The notes under the pieces were generated by a model. It was given only the letters and a program-made list of their open reading frames with translations. It ran no database searches and was not told the DNA's origin. A DNA stretch of 64,000 nucleotides from Diplonema japonicum. Its lineage: Eukaryota; Euglenozoa; Diplonemea; Diplonemida; Diplonemidae. The DNA lies in NCBI GenBank assembly GCA_964019335.1, contig OZ025657.1, forward strand, positions 310,001 through 374,000, given 5' to 3'. Every line of letters begins with the position of its first letter. Within the stretch, counting starts at the first letter, position 1. Positions 9,652 to 24,067 of the stretch are shown piece by piece. Made by a program: the position numbers and the translations under genes.

Positions 9652-10275
9652 TTACGAATACAAATCCGAGGTCACCAGGCATGTTGTGGGCTTGAATAAC
9701 TGTTTTACGATATCCGGGGGAGTATCTGTCCTGTCTGACCTATTTTTTTTTTTCTTTTCTTTTTCTTTTTTGTTATAAAGTGCATACATTGTTCTGGCAA
9801 GCCCTAAAACAGGTCCAAACGGGTCTGGCTGTGTCTTTCCTTCTGAAACAACCCCAGAAAGTTCCTTTTTTCTGCCAGGAAGCACTGGTGTTAGCGGTGA
9901 AGGCACTATCGGATACTCAAATCTTTTCTCATCCATAACTATTTTAACCGACCCCTGAGGGGTGGATCCGGAAGGAAGAATCAAAGAAGACATCAAATGT
10001 CTTTTCTGTTGGTCTACTTTGTAAATACAGGTGAAGCACTGCTTGACCGGCCTGAGATACCCCATCTTAATCAGGTTGCCTTCTTTTCGCATGCAGTTCG
10101 CGCAGAATACTCCACCGCAGCCTCGGCAGTGGTGCCTCCTCTTGACAAAGTTGAACTTTTTCAAACAGTCTGAACATTCATAAGCCATATCATCTCTTAC
10201 CCAAAGTGGCCGTTGTTCAACACATTCCCGTGGCACTCCCTTGGACTCAGATTCTCGTGTGGATGCTGCACCCAT
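9652..10275 (-). CDS. Small FYVE zinc-finger protein (two exons)
   Basis: A 191-residue protein. The FYVE finger fills residues 25-83. WVRDD is the WxxD element, RRHHCRGCGG is the basic lipid-binding motif, and zinc ligands are Cys34, 37, 50, 53, 58, 61, 80 and 83. Such domains bind phosphatidylinositol 3-phosphate on endosomes. I place a 48-bp intron at 9740-9787 (donor GTATGC, acceptor TAG) in an A-rich stretch. Splicing joins exon 1 (9788-10275) to exon 2 (9652-9739) within a Met codon and removes a Lys-rich insert. Because 48 is a multiple of three, the unspliced frame is also open, so retention would give 207 residues. Nothing else in the chain is recognisable; it is likely an endosomal adaptor or a very small effector. 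Confidence 0.88.
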   Translation of the reverse strand: MGAASTRESESKGVPRECVEQRPLWVRDDMAYECSDCLKKFNFVKRRHHCRGCGGVFCANCMRKEGNLIKMGYLRPVKQCFTCIYKVDQQKRHLMSSLILPSGSTPQGSVKIVMDEKRFEYPIVPSPLTPVLPGRKKELSGVVSEGKTQPDPFGPVLGLARTMYALYNKKEKEKKKKNRSDRTDTPPDIVKQLFKPTTCLVTSDLYS

Positions 10276-10409
10276 TTTTTTTTTCTTTTTTTTTTTTCCC
10301 TCCTTTTTTTTTTAAATTTTTTTTTTTTTTTTGTACACACCATACTAGAGAACGAGAAAAAAAGAAAATGGGGGAGTGTAAAAAATATTATTTTCCTTTT
10401 AGGGTGGGG

Positions 10410-10643
10410 AAAAGAAAAGAAAAGAAAAGAAAAGAAAAGAAAAGAAAAGAAAAGAAAAGAAAAGAAAAGAAAAGAAAAGAAAAGAAAAGAAAAGAAAAGA
10501 AAAGAAAAGAAAAGAAAAGAAAAGAAAAGAAAAGAAAAGAAAAGAAAAGAAAAGAAAAGAAAAGAAAAGAAAAGAAAAGAAAAGAAAAGAAAAGAAAAGA
10601 AAAGAAAAGAAAAGAAAAGAAAAGAAAAGAAAAGAAAAGAAAA
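10410..10643 (+). repeat. (AAAAG)n microsatellite
   Basis: About 46 nearly perfect copies of a 5-bp unit in the spacer between the PAS-protein gene and the FYVE gene. It creates artificial ORFs of KRKEK and FFSFL repeats. Confidence 0.97.
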
Positions 10644-10912
10644 AAGAATGAAAGACAACACCCCGAAGAAATCCGTGGGTTAGATACTGTCCTTTCTTTT
10701 TCTTTTTGTTATTTCTTCTTGGAAAAGAAGAAATTGAGGGAGGGTTATAGATGACAAACTATATTTCTTCTTTTTTCTTTAAGCCTTATTTCTTTTTTGA
10801 TAAAAAGACGATACTGAAAGGAGATTGGGGGGGGATGGGAACTTTGAGGGAGATCGGCTGCCTCCCCCCCTTTTTTTTTTCTTCTAAATTTTTTTTCTTG
10901 TTTTTGTTTTTC

Positions 10913-13900
10913 TCATTCATAGAGGAACCCAACGAAAGAAGACTTCGACTTCGCAATAGGGATTTCCTGGTTTTTTTTTTTCTTTTCTTTTTTTTTTTTT
11001 TTTTTCTTCCCAACCCCATACCCGAACAGTTGCATTAATCCTTTTAATGGTGCCATCTTTGTGCTTGCCGTCGACAGACAGGGTTTTGTCAAGAATGTTT
11101 TTCACACCAGTCTGAATTTTTTTCTCTTCTTTTTTTCCCCCCCCCCCATTCAAACCTCAAAATAATTATTTATAAAACTATCGTGTTTCATGGCTGTTTC
11201 CTCCGGCATCAACATATTCACGTTCTTCCCAATGGTCTCCTCTTCTGATAACCCGAAGAGCTTCGTCGCATTCTTGCTAAACCGCAAGATCTCACATTTC
11301 CAATTTATCACCACGATGGCTTCTCTGCACGAATCCTGGATCCCAGCGTTTAAAACGCTGGCAAATTCTGATTCTAGAAGCTGAGTGGCGTCCGTAAGAG
11401 AAGCAATGTAGACCGGCTCTTCGAGCACTCGTTCTACCTGACGAATGACAATGTCGAGGTGGATCTTCCCGCCAGTTTTGTTATTGAGCATTTGAACACG
11501 TGCCGGTTCCGCCCGGCCCATGAGCTTTGCAACACCGGTTTCCTTGTAATTTTTCAAATACCCGTCGTGCTCTGAACGGTAAGGCTCCGGCATGATAATT
11601 TTGACGTTCTCACCGAGCAGCTGTTCTTCTGACAATCCCGACAATTCAATAGATTTCTGGTTGCACTTCACAAAAATCCCCTCCGTGTTGATACACATCA
11701 ACGCAACAGGTGTTACCGACGATATTTTCCCCATCAAATCCGTGTACTCTGATGCCTCCATGTCAGATCGGAGGTCTTTGATATACCCGACGTATCCTCG
11801 GTCCTTTCCCGCTTTGAGTTCTTTGACCCATAGGTCTACTGGTACTATGTCGCCGGTGCTGGTGATGGATGAAAGCCGCTGTACTGAATCAATGACTTTT
11901 TTTTTACCCGTTCTGAGATAGTTCTCAAGAATATCGTTGTGTTTCTCCGCGATTTCGGGTGTCATGATCTGGTTGATGTTAATGCCCACCGGATTGGGTA
12001 TTTTGTAGACCCGTTGAAACGCAGTGCTTGTTCCTTGAACAATTCCCTCTGTGTTTATCATAACGCACGGGTACGGCATTGCGCCTAATGCGACACCGGA
12101 TATTTTCGCTGCCCGTTCCGCGTTGAGTTGCTCGGTGGCATCGTTTAAGAATGCGACGAATACCATTCCTGCGAGGCCCACTGTTACCTTTTCGACTTTG
12201 ATGAATATTTGGACTTCTTTGCCTTTCTTTGTCACCCCGGAGACAAGCCGCTCCGTCCCGAGGAGCTTTGCAACACCTGTTCTTTGATACGCTGCAAGGT
12301 ACTCGTCGTGATTGTCCGCAACTTCTTTCGGCTGGATCATCTTCACGTTCTTCCCGAGCATCTCTGACATGCTGTACCCAAACAGCAGCTCTGTTGCGAG
12401 ATTTACCATTTTTATCTCACCCCTGTCGTCGATCTGCACCAAGCCCACTGGGCACATGTTGATGATCTCGTTTAAAATCGTCTGCGACTTTGCAACCTGA
12501 ATCTCCGTGTTCAGGTCCCGAAGGTACCCTACAAAATTCGGTCGTTTCGGGTCGTTTGTCTCGACCACTTTGGCGCTGACCTCCACCTTCATCAACGACC
12601 CGTCCTTGTGCTTCGCTGGTACATTACGTGTCGTGTTCAAAACATGCGGCACCCTGGTGCGAAGGTACGTCTCAAGATAACCGTCATGCTTGTCGGCAAT
12701 GTCTTGCGTCTGTAAAACCTTGATGTTCTGTCCTATCAACTCTGGCGTCCAACCGAATGTCCTGTACACGGCCGTCGACACAGCCTGAATATCACCAACA
12801 TGGTTGATGCGTATTGTGGGTAGAACAAGTGCCTCGAGCAGCGTGTTCGACAGCAAAACCTGCTTTTGAAACTCAAGTTCTATGGAAAGATCGCGAGCAA
12901 AGCCGATGAAGGAGTACGTGTCCCCTGTGTGGATGACATCGACCATCAAACTGATGGGCATTAATGTGCCTGTTTTCGAACGGGCTGTCACCTCTCGGAC
13001 ACTTCCAACGACGGTTGCTGCTCTGGTCTTTTGATAAGCCTTGAGATAGCCATCGTGTTTTTCAGCAATCTCCGGCGGCTGTAACATCTTAATATTCTGG
13101 CCGATAACCTCGTCTTTCGTGTAGTCGAAAAAGTCTGTTGCTGCTTTGTTGTACACTGTGACTGTTCCTTTTGCGTCCATCGCCAAAACGGGGAATGATG
13201 AGATGGATATGATGGATTCCACCTTTTGTTTTTCGAACTCCATCTTGCATTGTTCTGAAATATCGCGGATGTTGCCGTAGAAGGTAGTCTCTTCTTCCTT
13301 CACCACTTCCTTCACCCCGATTTCCATGGGAAAAACACTGCCGTTCTTCTTTTTTCCCTCCGCCACCCTTGTTGAGTTTATCACGTGTTTTATCCCTGTT
13401 TTCCGGTAAGCTGCCAAGAAGCCGTCGTGCTTTACCGCGATTTGTTCGGGCATAATCATTTTGATGTTCTTCCCAATGCATTCTGCCATTGTATACCCGA
13501 AACAATCCTCAGCTGCTTGGTTGAAAGACAAGATCTTCCCGGTTATGGTGATGGATATCAAGGGAAAGATCACCATTTCTTTGATAACACCGTTCAATTT
13601 GTTGGCCTGTTCGATAACGTACTGTTCACTGGAATCGATGACGTATCCAATGTAAAAGACAGATTGCACACCCAGCTTGTTCGTCACACTTTGCTCCCGG
13701 ATTGCAATGGCCGCAGGGAACTCAGACCCATCGGACCGCTTCCCGTTCGTCTCTAATACCTTTCCCATCACAGTTTTTATCCCGGTCTTCGCATACTTCT
13801 TCAGGTACCCATCGTGGTGCTGCGCAACGGTATCCGGCATTAACATATTCACTTGCTTGCCAACGAACTTATAGTCATCCGGGTATTGAAAAATCGATGC

Positions 13901-16900
13901 CACGGAAATCGATACCTCCTGTATACAGCCTGCCGTGTTGATGATGATGACCCCGCTGGTTGACATTGAGAGGATCCGCTTTGCGGCTTCGGATTCCACG
14001 GAATACTTGATTTTTTCAGTGGTGTCCTGGATGAACCCGAGGAAGAATGATGTGGTGTTTTGTTTGAACTCTGTCACCATAAGGTCCGCGGGGAACGGGC
14101 AGCCGTCGGATTTGACCGCGGTGACTGCAACGCGTGTGTTGAGGACCTTTGCTACTCCGGTCCTGCGGTAGTTAGCGATGTACTCGTTGTGTTGCTCGGA
14201 GATCTCGTCCGGCATCAGCATCGACACGTTTCTCCACGTGATGTCGTCAGCATTGTACCCGAACTGATGTTCCGCGGCGCTTGAAAACTTTCGGATTTGA
14301 CCTGACCAGTTGATGATAACAAAAGGCACCGGGACCAAACTGCTGATGGCGTTTCCCATGTTTACGATGCGCTTCATCTCCTCCTCCCCGCTTATGTCCG
14401 TGATGTACCCGAAGAACTGGTGCCCGTACTGAGACTTCACCTCGCCGATTTTCAAAACCGCAGAGAATTCCGTCCCGTTCTTCCGCTTCGCAGTGGTCTG
14501 TCTCGTCGTTCCAATTACATGCCTGACACCTGTCTCAAGGTACGTCTTCAAGTATTGATCATGCTGGACAGCTATGCTTGCTGGTTGTAGCATCTTAATA
14601 TTCTTCCCTATCACCTCAGATGAATGATACCCCAAAGCCTCTTCAGCAGCTGGGCTGAAGGACATTATGATGCCCGTTGTGGATATCACGAGCAACGGGA
14701 CAGGCGACATGCTTGCTGTCATCATTGCTTGGTTCAATAGATCGTCGTGCTGCTTCTTCTCGCGTAGGTTCTCTACGTGCGCGATGAACACTGTGTCGTG
14801 TACTCCGTCATTGGGAACAGCCTCCCCAGGCGACAAGCACCCCTGGTACGTGGACCCGTCCTTCCTCTTCACTACCACTTCCATCTGCGTACCCAAGACC
14901 TTTTTTATGCCGGTTTTCATATATGTTGATAGGTACTGATTGTGCTTCGCAGCCACTTCTGGCGTTTGTATTAATTTAATATTCTTCCCGACCGCTTCTT
15001 GTTCAGTCCACCCTAGCTCCTTTTCCGACGCGGGGCTGAACTTCTGAATGACGCCAGTAGTAGAGATGACGATGAGTGGCACAGGCGAGCATGTAATGAT
15101 ATTTTCGTGAATGACCACTTGCTGGTTCAGGAGGAACTCATTAGTGATGTCTCTCGCGTTCCCAATGAAGATGGTGACCGAGTCTGTCAGTTTCACGTCT
15201 TCTATCTGAAGCTCCATGGGGAACACCACGCCCCCCTTTCGCACGGCGAGTTGAGTGATCTTCTTGCCGGTTCCAACGATGGTACCGGTGCCTGTTCGTG
15301 CGTAGCGTTCTAAGTACGAGTCGTGCACTTCTTGTATCTCAGGCTTCATCAACATCTTGACATTGTGCTTCAGGATCTCTCGGCTTGTGTATCCAAATGT
15401 TGCTTGTGCTGCTCTGTTCCATCTGATGATGGTGCCGACCTCGTCGATGCAGATTACAGGTGTCGTGCCCGCCCTTGACGTGGCATTGTTCAGCCTGTTC
15501 ACCCTCTCAGTCTCAATGTCCAGCGTGATATCGGTCAGTAGCCCGATGTAGATGCTCTTTTTCCCTTGTCTGATCTCCCGCACCGTTACGTTCACAGGGA
15601 AAATCGTTTTGTCTTTCTTTATGGCCTTTGCATTCCTCGAGGAACCAATGATCCTTTTCACGCCTGTCCGTCTGTACCTCGAGAGGTAATAATCGTGGTA
15701 CTTGGCGTACTCGTCGGGCATGAACATCTTCACGTTCTTCTTCAGCGTTTCCTTCTCCGTCCACCCGAACACTTCCTCTGCAGCGCTCGAGAAGCCCAGT
15801 ACAGCCCCCATCGGATCCACTACAATCGTGGGCACCGCACTCATCTTCGCCACTATCTCGTTCACTTCTGCTAACTTCTTATTTGTCTGTATCTGTCCCG
15901 TCTCGAGATATTGCACGATAGCACCGACTGTTTTCCGTTCCCTCTCCGGAATCATCTTTAGCATGAGTTTCGTGCCTTCTTCTTGCTTCAAGAGCTTGGA
16001 TGCCATAGGGCGAAAGATGAAGAGGCACTCGACTAACAGCAGCAACGCGGTGATGATAAGAATGACGAGGATCGTGAAGCGCTGCGCCGCAACCTCGTCC
16101 TTCGCTTCGTCTTCGAAAGACTTTGTGGAAGCCTCTACTATACCGAGGAGGTACTCGAGAGTGGACATGAGGGCCTGGGTGTCTGCCTCCGTGTGGAGCT
16201 CTAACAGCAAAGCGTTGAAACGGCGGATCTCAACATCTACACCACTGTCGGAAAATGCGGGATCCTCTGTGGAGCACATCATTCGGTACGATGCAGTGGA
16301 ACTGCCTCCGAAGATGCGATCCAGGATACTTTCACTTCGCATCACAGCTCCGTAGCCGACCTCACCGGGATCGCCAAAGTACAATTTGTTCGACTCCCTT
16401 CTGGAAGTCATTACAGCATTGTGCAGCACCTTATACGCAGCAGCCGTTTCATCCTGCTCTGCATTGCGGTACATCAAAGCAGAGAACATCGAGCCCGACG
16501 CAAGCCAGACTCTTGTCGATGCTTCGTTCAATCGTGGTGCTACACCCTTCCCGTTCGTGAGATACACTATCTCCACAGTGAACAGGGATATCATCAAGAC
16601 AGACACCAACGCCAGGGATATCCTCACCCTGCGGGTTAAGTCTGTGAACAATGCATCCGGGTCACGTCCCTTGTTCTTCCCCGAGCTGATGTGGTCTTTG
16701 TTCTTTATGAGAGCTGTGATGAACGAAATGTTGTAGATGGTGACTATCCCGAGAATCAGACTGAGGAATGCCATCAAGAGCTGCTTGTATATGAGAAGCT
16801 TGTCGTGGATGCTATGCTTCTTGTCGCCGACGTGTTTTGAGACAGTGTGCGCGAACCAGTTGATCTCGTTGAGCGACTCGTGGTACGCATCTTGGTACTG

Positions 16901-19900
16901 CTTATCATATAAAAGGTTCATGACAAGATTCATCTTATCGTGGAAGGGCAAAGCCAAGTCAGCAGCACGTGTAGTGTACATGTGTACATGTAGGGGGTCT
17001 TCGGAAGCATTCCAGGTGAGCTCGTCGTACTCGGGGGTGGTGTAGAGGTTGCCAGCATCGCAAGCGATTGTGATAGCGATCATTTCTTGTTTGATGAGAC
17101 TAGCGTAGTGGTCGAGCGCTGTGTGCTTTGTGAAGGCTTTTGAGTTCAGAGTTAGAAGGGCTTCGTAGGGCTTGAAGAACAAGTCAGGGTTATTCTTGAT
17201 TTTGTTGTACTTGGACACGACGTCCGTGTTTAACGATGTGGCAGCGCTGGCAGCACGTTGTGAGCTCACCACCGCCAAGGCCGCGTCTGTGCTCGTTCTG
17301 AACTCTTCCTGAAGCATATCGGTGGTGTCCTCAATATCGACTATTACACTACTCATTTGGATTAACACAACAAACACCACTACTACCGATATAGCAGAAA
17401 GCTTCAGAAGAATCTGCAGTTTCATGCTTTTCGTGTAGTAAATCAACGGCAGCAGGGAGATCATTGCGACCGATGTCAAGCCTATAAGACAAAACAACAG
17501 AATGGTCGCGACGGAGTAGGTCTGTCCGGGGAGCTCAATCGATGTGAGAAGATCATCCAACTTCTTGGTAGTGTCGAGGTATTCCTTGGTCTTCAGCTCC
17601 TTGGCAGCGTCGATGCGGAGCTGCGTTATTTCCGACTTGGACACGTTTGGAGAGATGGTGAACGTTGGTTTGATGTAAATGTCCTGCCAGGGTTTGGACA
17701 AATTCAAATGGTCGCAAATCGGTTTAATGTGCTCCATTGCAGTTGTTTCTATCTCAGTCAATAGTTTCCTGTGTTTTCTGATGGCTAGATATTTGGACAC
17801 ATGTGCATTGTCGTGCTCGTGGACGAGACGCTCCAGGTGTTGACCCAAAGTGTTCTCCGTTTCATGGTTGAGATATTTCGATAGTGCCGGAGCGTCGCAT
17901 TGCAGGATATATCGTCTGCTGTGTTCCTGAATTTCGATGGCGATAAATAGCATTTCACGGTGTGTTTCAACGACCACTTCTTGCATGCTGAGCTTTGATT
18001 CTATTGCATCGAATTCGTTTAGGGTTTGGAAGTGCATGCCGAACATAGCTACAGAACACACGACGAGAATGATGCGCATGGCCCACGGGATGGCTTCATT
18101 CGTTTTGCTGCTCATGATCAGAGGTTCGTCGTCATCATCGTCGTCGACTTGTTCAATGATGTCTAGTTCCTGGACCTTCCGGTGGTCGGGCTTCTTGTCG
18201 TCACTGCAGTCCTCTCCCTTCAAGGTGTGTTTAATCACCTTGCCGTCACCTTTCTCAGCGTTCTTCAAAAAGACTTTAAACGCGCCGCTTACCGTACTCT
18301 CGTCGCCTATCTTGACAGCTTGAACCTCATTCGCTTCGAACTCCGAAATCTGGTCCTCCGACATATCCTGCCGGGTTTCGCAAATTTCAAAGTTCACCGA
18401 CTTGCTCTTCGAGTCAGCGTGGATCTCCATAAGCGTGTTCTTTGGGATCAAACTAAACAAATTCAACGTCTCCATCTTCGTCGACGCGATCGCCAGAAAA
18501 CTCAGATCCAACATCATGTACACCAAGAACACCAAGCAAACAGACGCTGCGAACAGGGCTATGTTAACCACAACCCCCGCGTCCAGTATCTCCTTGAATT
18601 GCTCCTCGTATAGGGTTAGCGATGAGTTCAAAGCTTGACCGAAGTTGGCATGTGTGTTTTCTTTAATGAAAGAGTGTGCTGTGGAGGCTCCGAGGCAAGC
18701 AGGCTCGATTTCTATCAATGTTTCCAGGGATGCGATGAAAGTGTTGCTGAAGTCCCATAATCCCGTGAGCCTCTCCTGGTGCTCCTTTGCGTTGTAAAAA
18801 AATTCGTATATTTGGTTCGGGGATTCGTAGAGGTCAAGCAGCGGGCCGTAGCTCATCTTGTACTTCCCATGTGTCAACATGTTGTAACGAGAGCGGAACG
18901 TAGCCGTTGTTGTTCTGAGTTTCTCACGTAGCTCCAAAGACTTAGGGAACACCTGCGCCGTAGCGCATTCACCGTTAGTTCCGATCGCACCTCGCGAGCC
19001 GCATACAACATTTGAACACGATGTGTCGAGAACTAGCTCCTCTTGAGCTTTTTTAACAAGGCTCAAAGACATGTACCCGTTGTACTGTGCCAGGGCGCGG
19101 AGTTCCCCTGCCGCAGAAAGACTGTCAATGAAGTTTGTTTTAATGTTCGACATGACGAGCTCGAAGGCACCGAAGCTGAAGACGATCACGAAGAACATCA
19201 TGAACATGACGTTCATTTTATACGAAAGGGACGAAATCGTTTTCGACGACTGGCGCGGCGCCTTCGCCTGCTGCTGCACTTGGCTCAGTTGCACGGCTGC
19301 GGTCTCGGAAGACTTTGTCATCGCATCCTGTGAGTCTCCTGTGTCGCGCAACGCACCGCGAACCATTTGCGCGTTCGTCTCGTCCAGCATCACCTGCTCT
19401 AAGAACTGAGCGTACTGCATCCCGATGCCTTTGTCGAACCTCGTTGCAATTGCGCTCTCAAACGTCGTCAGCCCCTCTGCTCTCTTGTCGGTGATCATGT
19501 CCACAAGGAACGCCAGGTCCAGGTTGTCTGTCCCCGACAGCAGCTTCGACCAGAACAGAGTCATGTACCCCAATGCCTGCCCGTGCAGCTTCCTTGCTCT
19601 CAGCAACACCTTGTGGTGCGAGTTGTCTCGGATATTCAGAATCCCCTTCAGCTCTGCAGCCAGCCTGAACAGCTTGTACGACACCGTCACTGAGTTCTCG
19701 GCCATCTGTCGTTTCTTGAGCTCTTGCAGAGCCTTCGTGTACTCCTCACAAAAATAGTGAAGGAACATGATAAAATGCAGCCCAACTATGTCGGAAGTAG
19801 GGAACTTACGCAGGCCCTTGGTATAGATGCGGCAGTAGTACGGGACGACGGTCCTAGGGGGACGGATGTTGAAGCCGTATGAGTAGTCAAGGAGCATCCT

Positions 19901-21175
19901 GCAGGCGAGTTCGATGTCCGTTGGAAAAAAGATGGAACTGATAGCGGGGACGGTGATGATGGGAGTGTACTTTTGATCCAACGCACTGAAGTCGGCGCTT
20001 TCTGAACGCGTTATGTTGTGGTTGACACCCTTGAGGATGTCGTCGATGTTCCTGAATCGGCCGAAGAGGATGTCCTGCCAAGGAAGTCGGTCAGGAAACA
20101 TTGTAGCGGTAATGGGACCTGATATGCCCTTCCTGACCTGGTCGACGGAGCTGGAGTACGCATGCGGCGCACGGGACTTCTTGACGAGAACTAAGGCGAG
20201 GAGCCAGCTAGCAATGACGATGACAAACACCATTGGGACATCCGCGTCCCGGTTTGTAACCTGCTCGTGCGGCGATGCAGCGAAGGCAGCCATCCCAGCA
20301 GCTACAAAGTACGAAGCGCTTCTCAATATCGTTGTTGACCTTGAATAGTAAGGCTGCATCAAGGCAAACAGACACCCAAGTACCACTGAGGTTATAGCGT
20401 GTATACACGCGAAGACCTGCTTTCGATCAGATGCTAAAAGCGTGAAATACAGAATAGTTGTAGAAACATCGTAAGCCGTTGTGACTGCATCGAGGATGGA
20501 GTGCGGTCTTGCGAAGATGTGCAAGCTGAAAGGGTTCTGCATGTAGACCATCGTGCGCATTGTGAGGGCAATGAGCACAAACAATATGCACGCTATCGAA
20601 CCACCGATAACGTGGAAAATATGGAGAATACTCCAGCAGGAAAGGTTCGGGATCAACCAGATTTCATCCTGTTCATTGCACACCATCCCAGACATCACAA
20701 AACACAACAAAGGAACGAGAAGCAATGCGATACCGTGAGACGTGCACTTCATCAGAAACATGAGCTTCCCCCCGGACATATCTTCTCCGCCTTCTTTAAA
20801 CAAGACGATAAAGAGAAGGGAAGTCGCTGCTACAAGTGAGACTGCCGCCCAAAATACAGCCATCCCTCCTGTGTTTCCCCATGAGTGCACATACATGGGA
20901 TCCCAAAATGGGAGTAGGAAAATATAGACTGCCTCCGAAAGGCTTTTCATCAGACCTCCCCAACCCCATCTGATGTTGCACACGAACGCTATCGGTTGCA
21001 TAAAGCTGATCACTGCGCCTATGTATGACAGCATGGACGGCCAGAACATCTCGAGGTGTTCCACCAGCATGAAGAGAGGGAACACATTCAGGAAGAAGTC
21101 CCCTCCGAACATCCCTCCCATCGTATGCGCCTCCGACTTCGCCACGGTGCTTCCCCCCACCGAAAAACCCTCCAT
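10913..21175 (-). CDS. Giant multi-pass membrane protein with TmcB-like TPR region and 13 PAS repeats (three exons)
   Basis: A predicted 3387-residue protein. About ten membrane segments fill the first 330 residues. A helical region follows (around MLLDYSYGFNIRPPRTVVPY) like the TPR part of 'tiny macrocysts' B/C proteins. Eight further membrane helices and large loops run to about residue 1780, and then 13 PAS repeats occupy the rest. Each PAS repeat ends in a block such as MPEQIAVKHDGFLAAYRKTG. Exon 1 is 11156-21175; a 44-bp intron (11112-11155, GTTTGA donor) leads to exon 2 (11022-11111); a 55-bp intron (10967-11021, GTATGG) leads to exon 3 (10913-10966). Splicing restores the last repeat (NNYFE joined to TGVKNILDK) and gives the end FVGFLYE. 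No kinase or cyclase is seen, so it is probably a sensor or mechanosensitive scaffold of the plasma membrane. Confidence 0.92.
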
Positions 21176-21395
21176 TTTTTTAAACTACCCCCTTTTTTTT
21201 GGTTGTAAAGCATCAAAAAGAAAAGCAGAAATGAAGAAGAGAAAAAAAAAAAACTACAAACGACAAAAAAGAGGGACTCAGGATCAGAAAACAAAGAGGA
21301 GGGTTAAAAAGAAAAAGGGGAGGAGCGTGTATTTCTAATCCCACCCCATCCTCTCATGCTTTCTCCTTTTTTTCCCCTTGTATATAAAAAAAAAT

Positions 21396-23954
<2,559 letters not shown>

Positions 23955-24067
23955 CGTATCCTGTTGGGTGTCTGGTGAAGAATAAACTAAAAATAATTTA
24001 GAACTGTATCTTAGTCTTATGATGAAAAAGGATGAGAAGGGCAAGGTTGACGTCCTGTAAAGAAGGT

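Noticed and set aside
10197-10754. Long ORFs on both strands with KRKEK or LFFSF repeats
   Set aside because: They are translations of the AAAAG microsatellite and flanking A/T runs, with no normal codon use.
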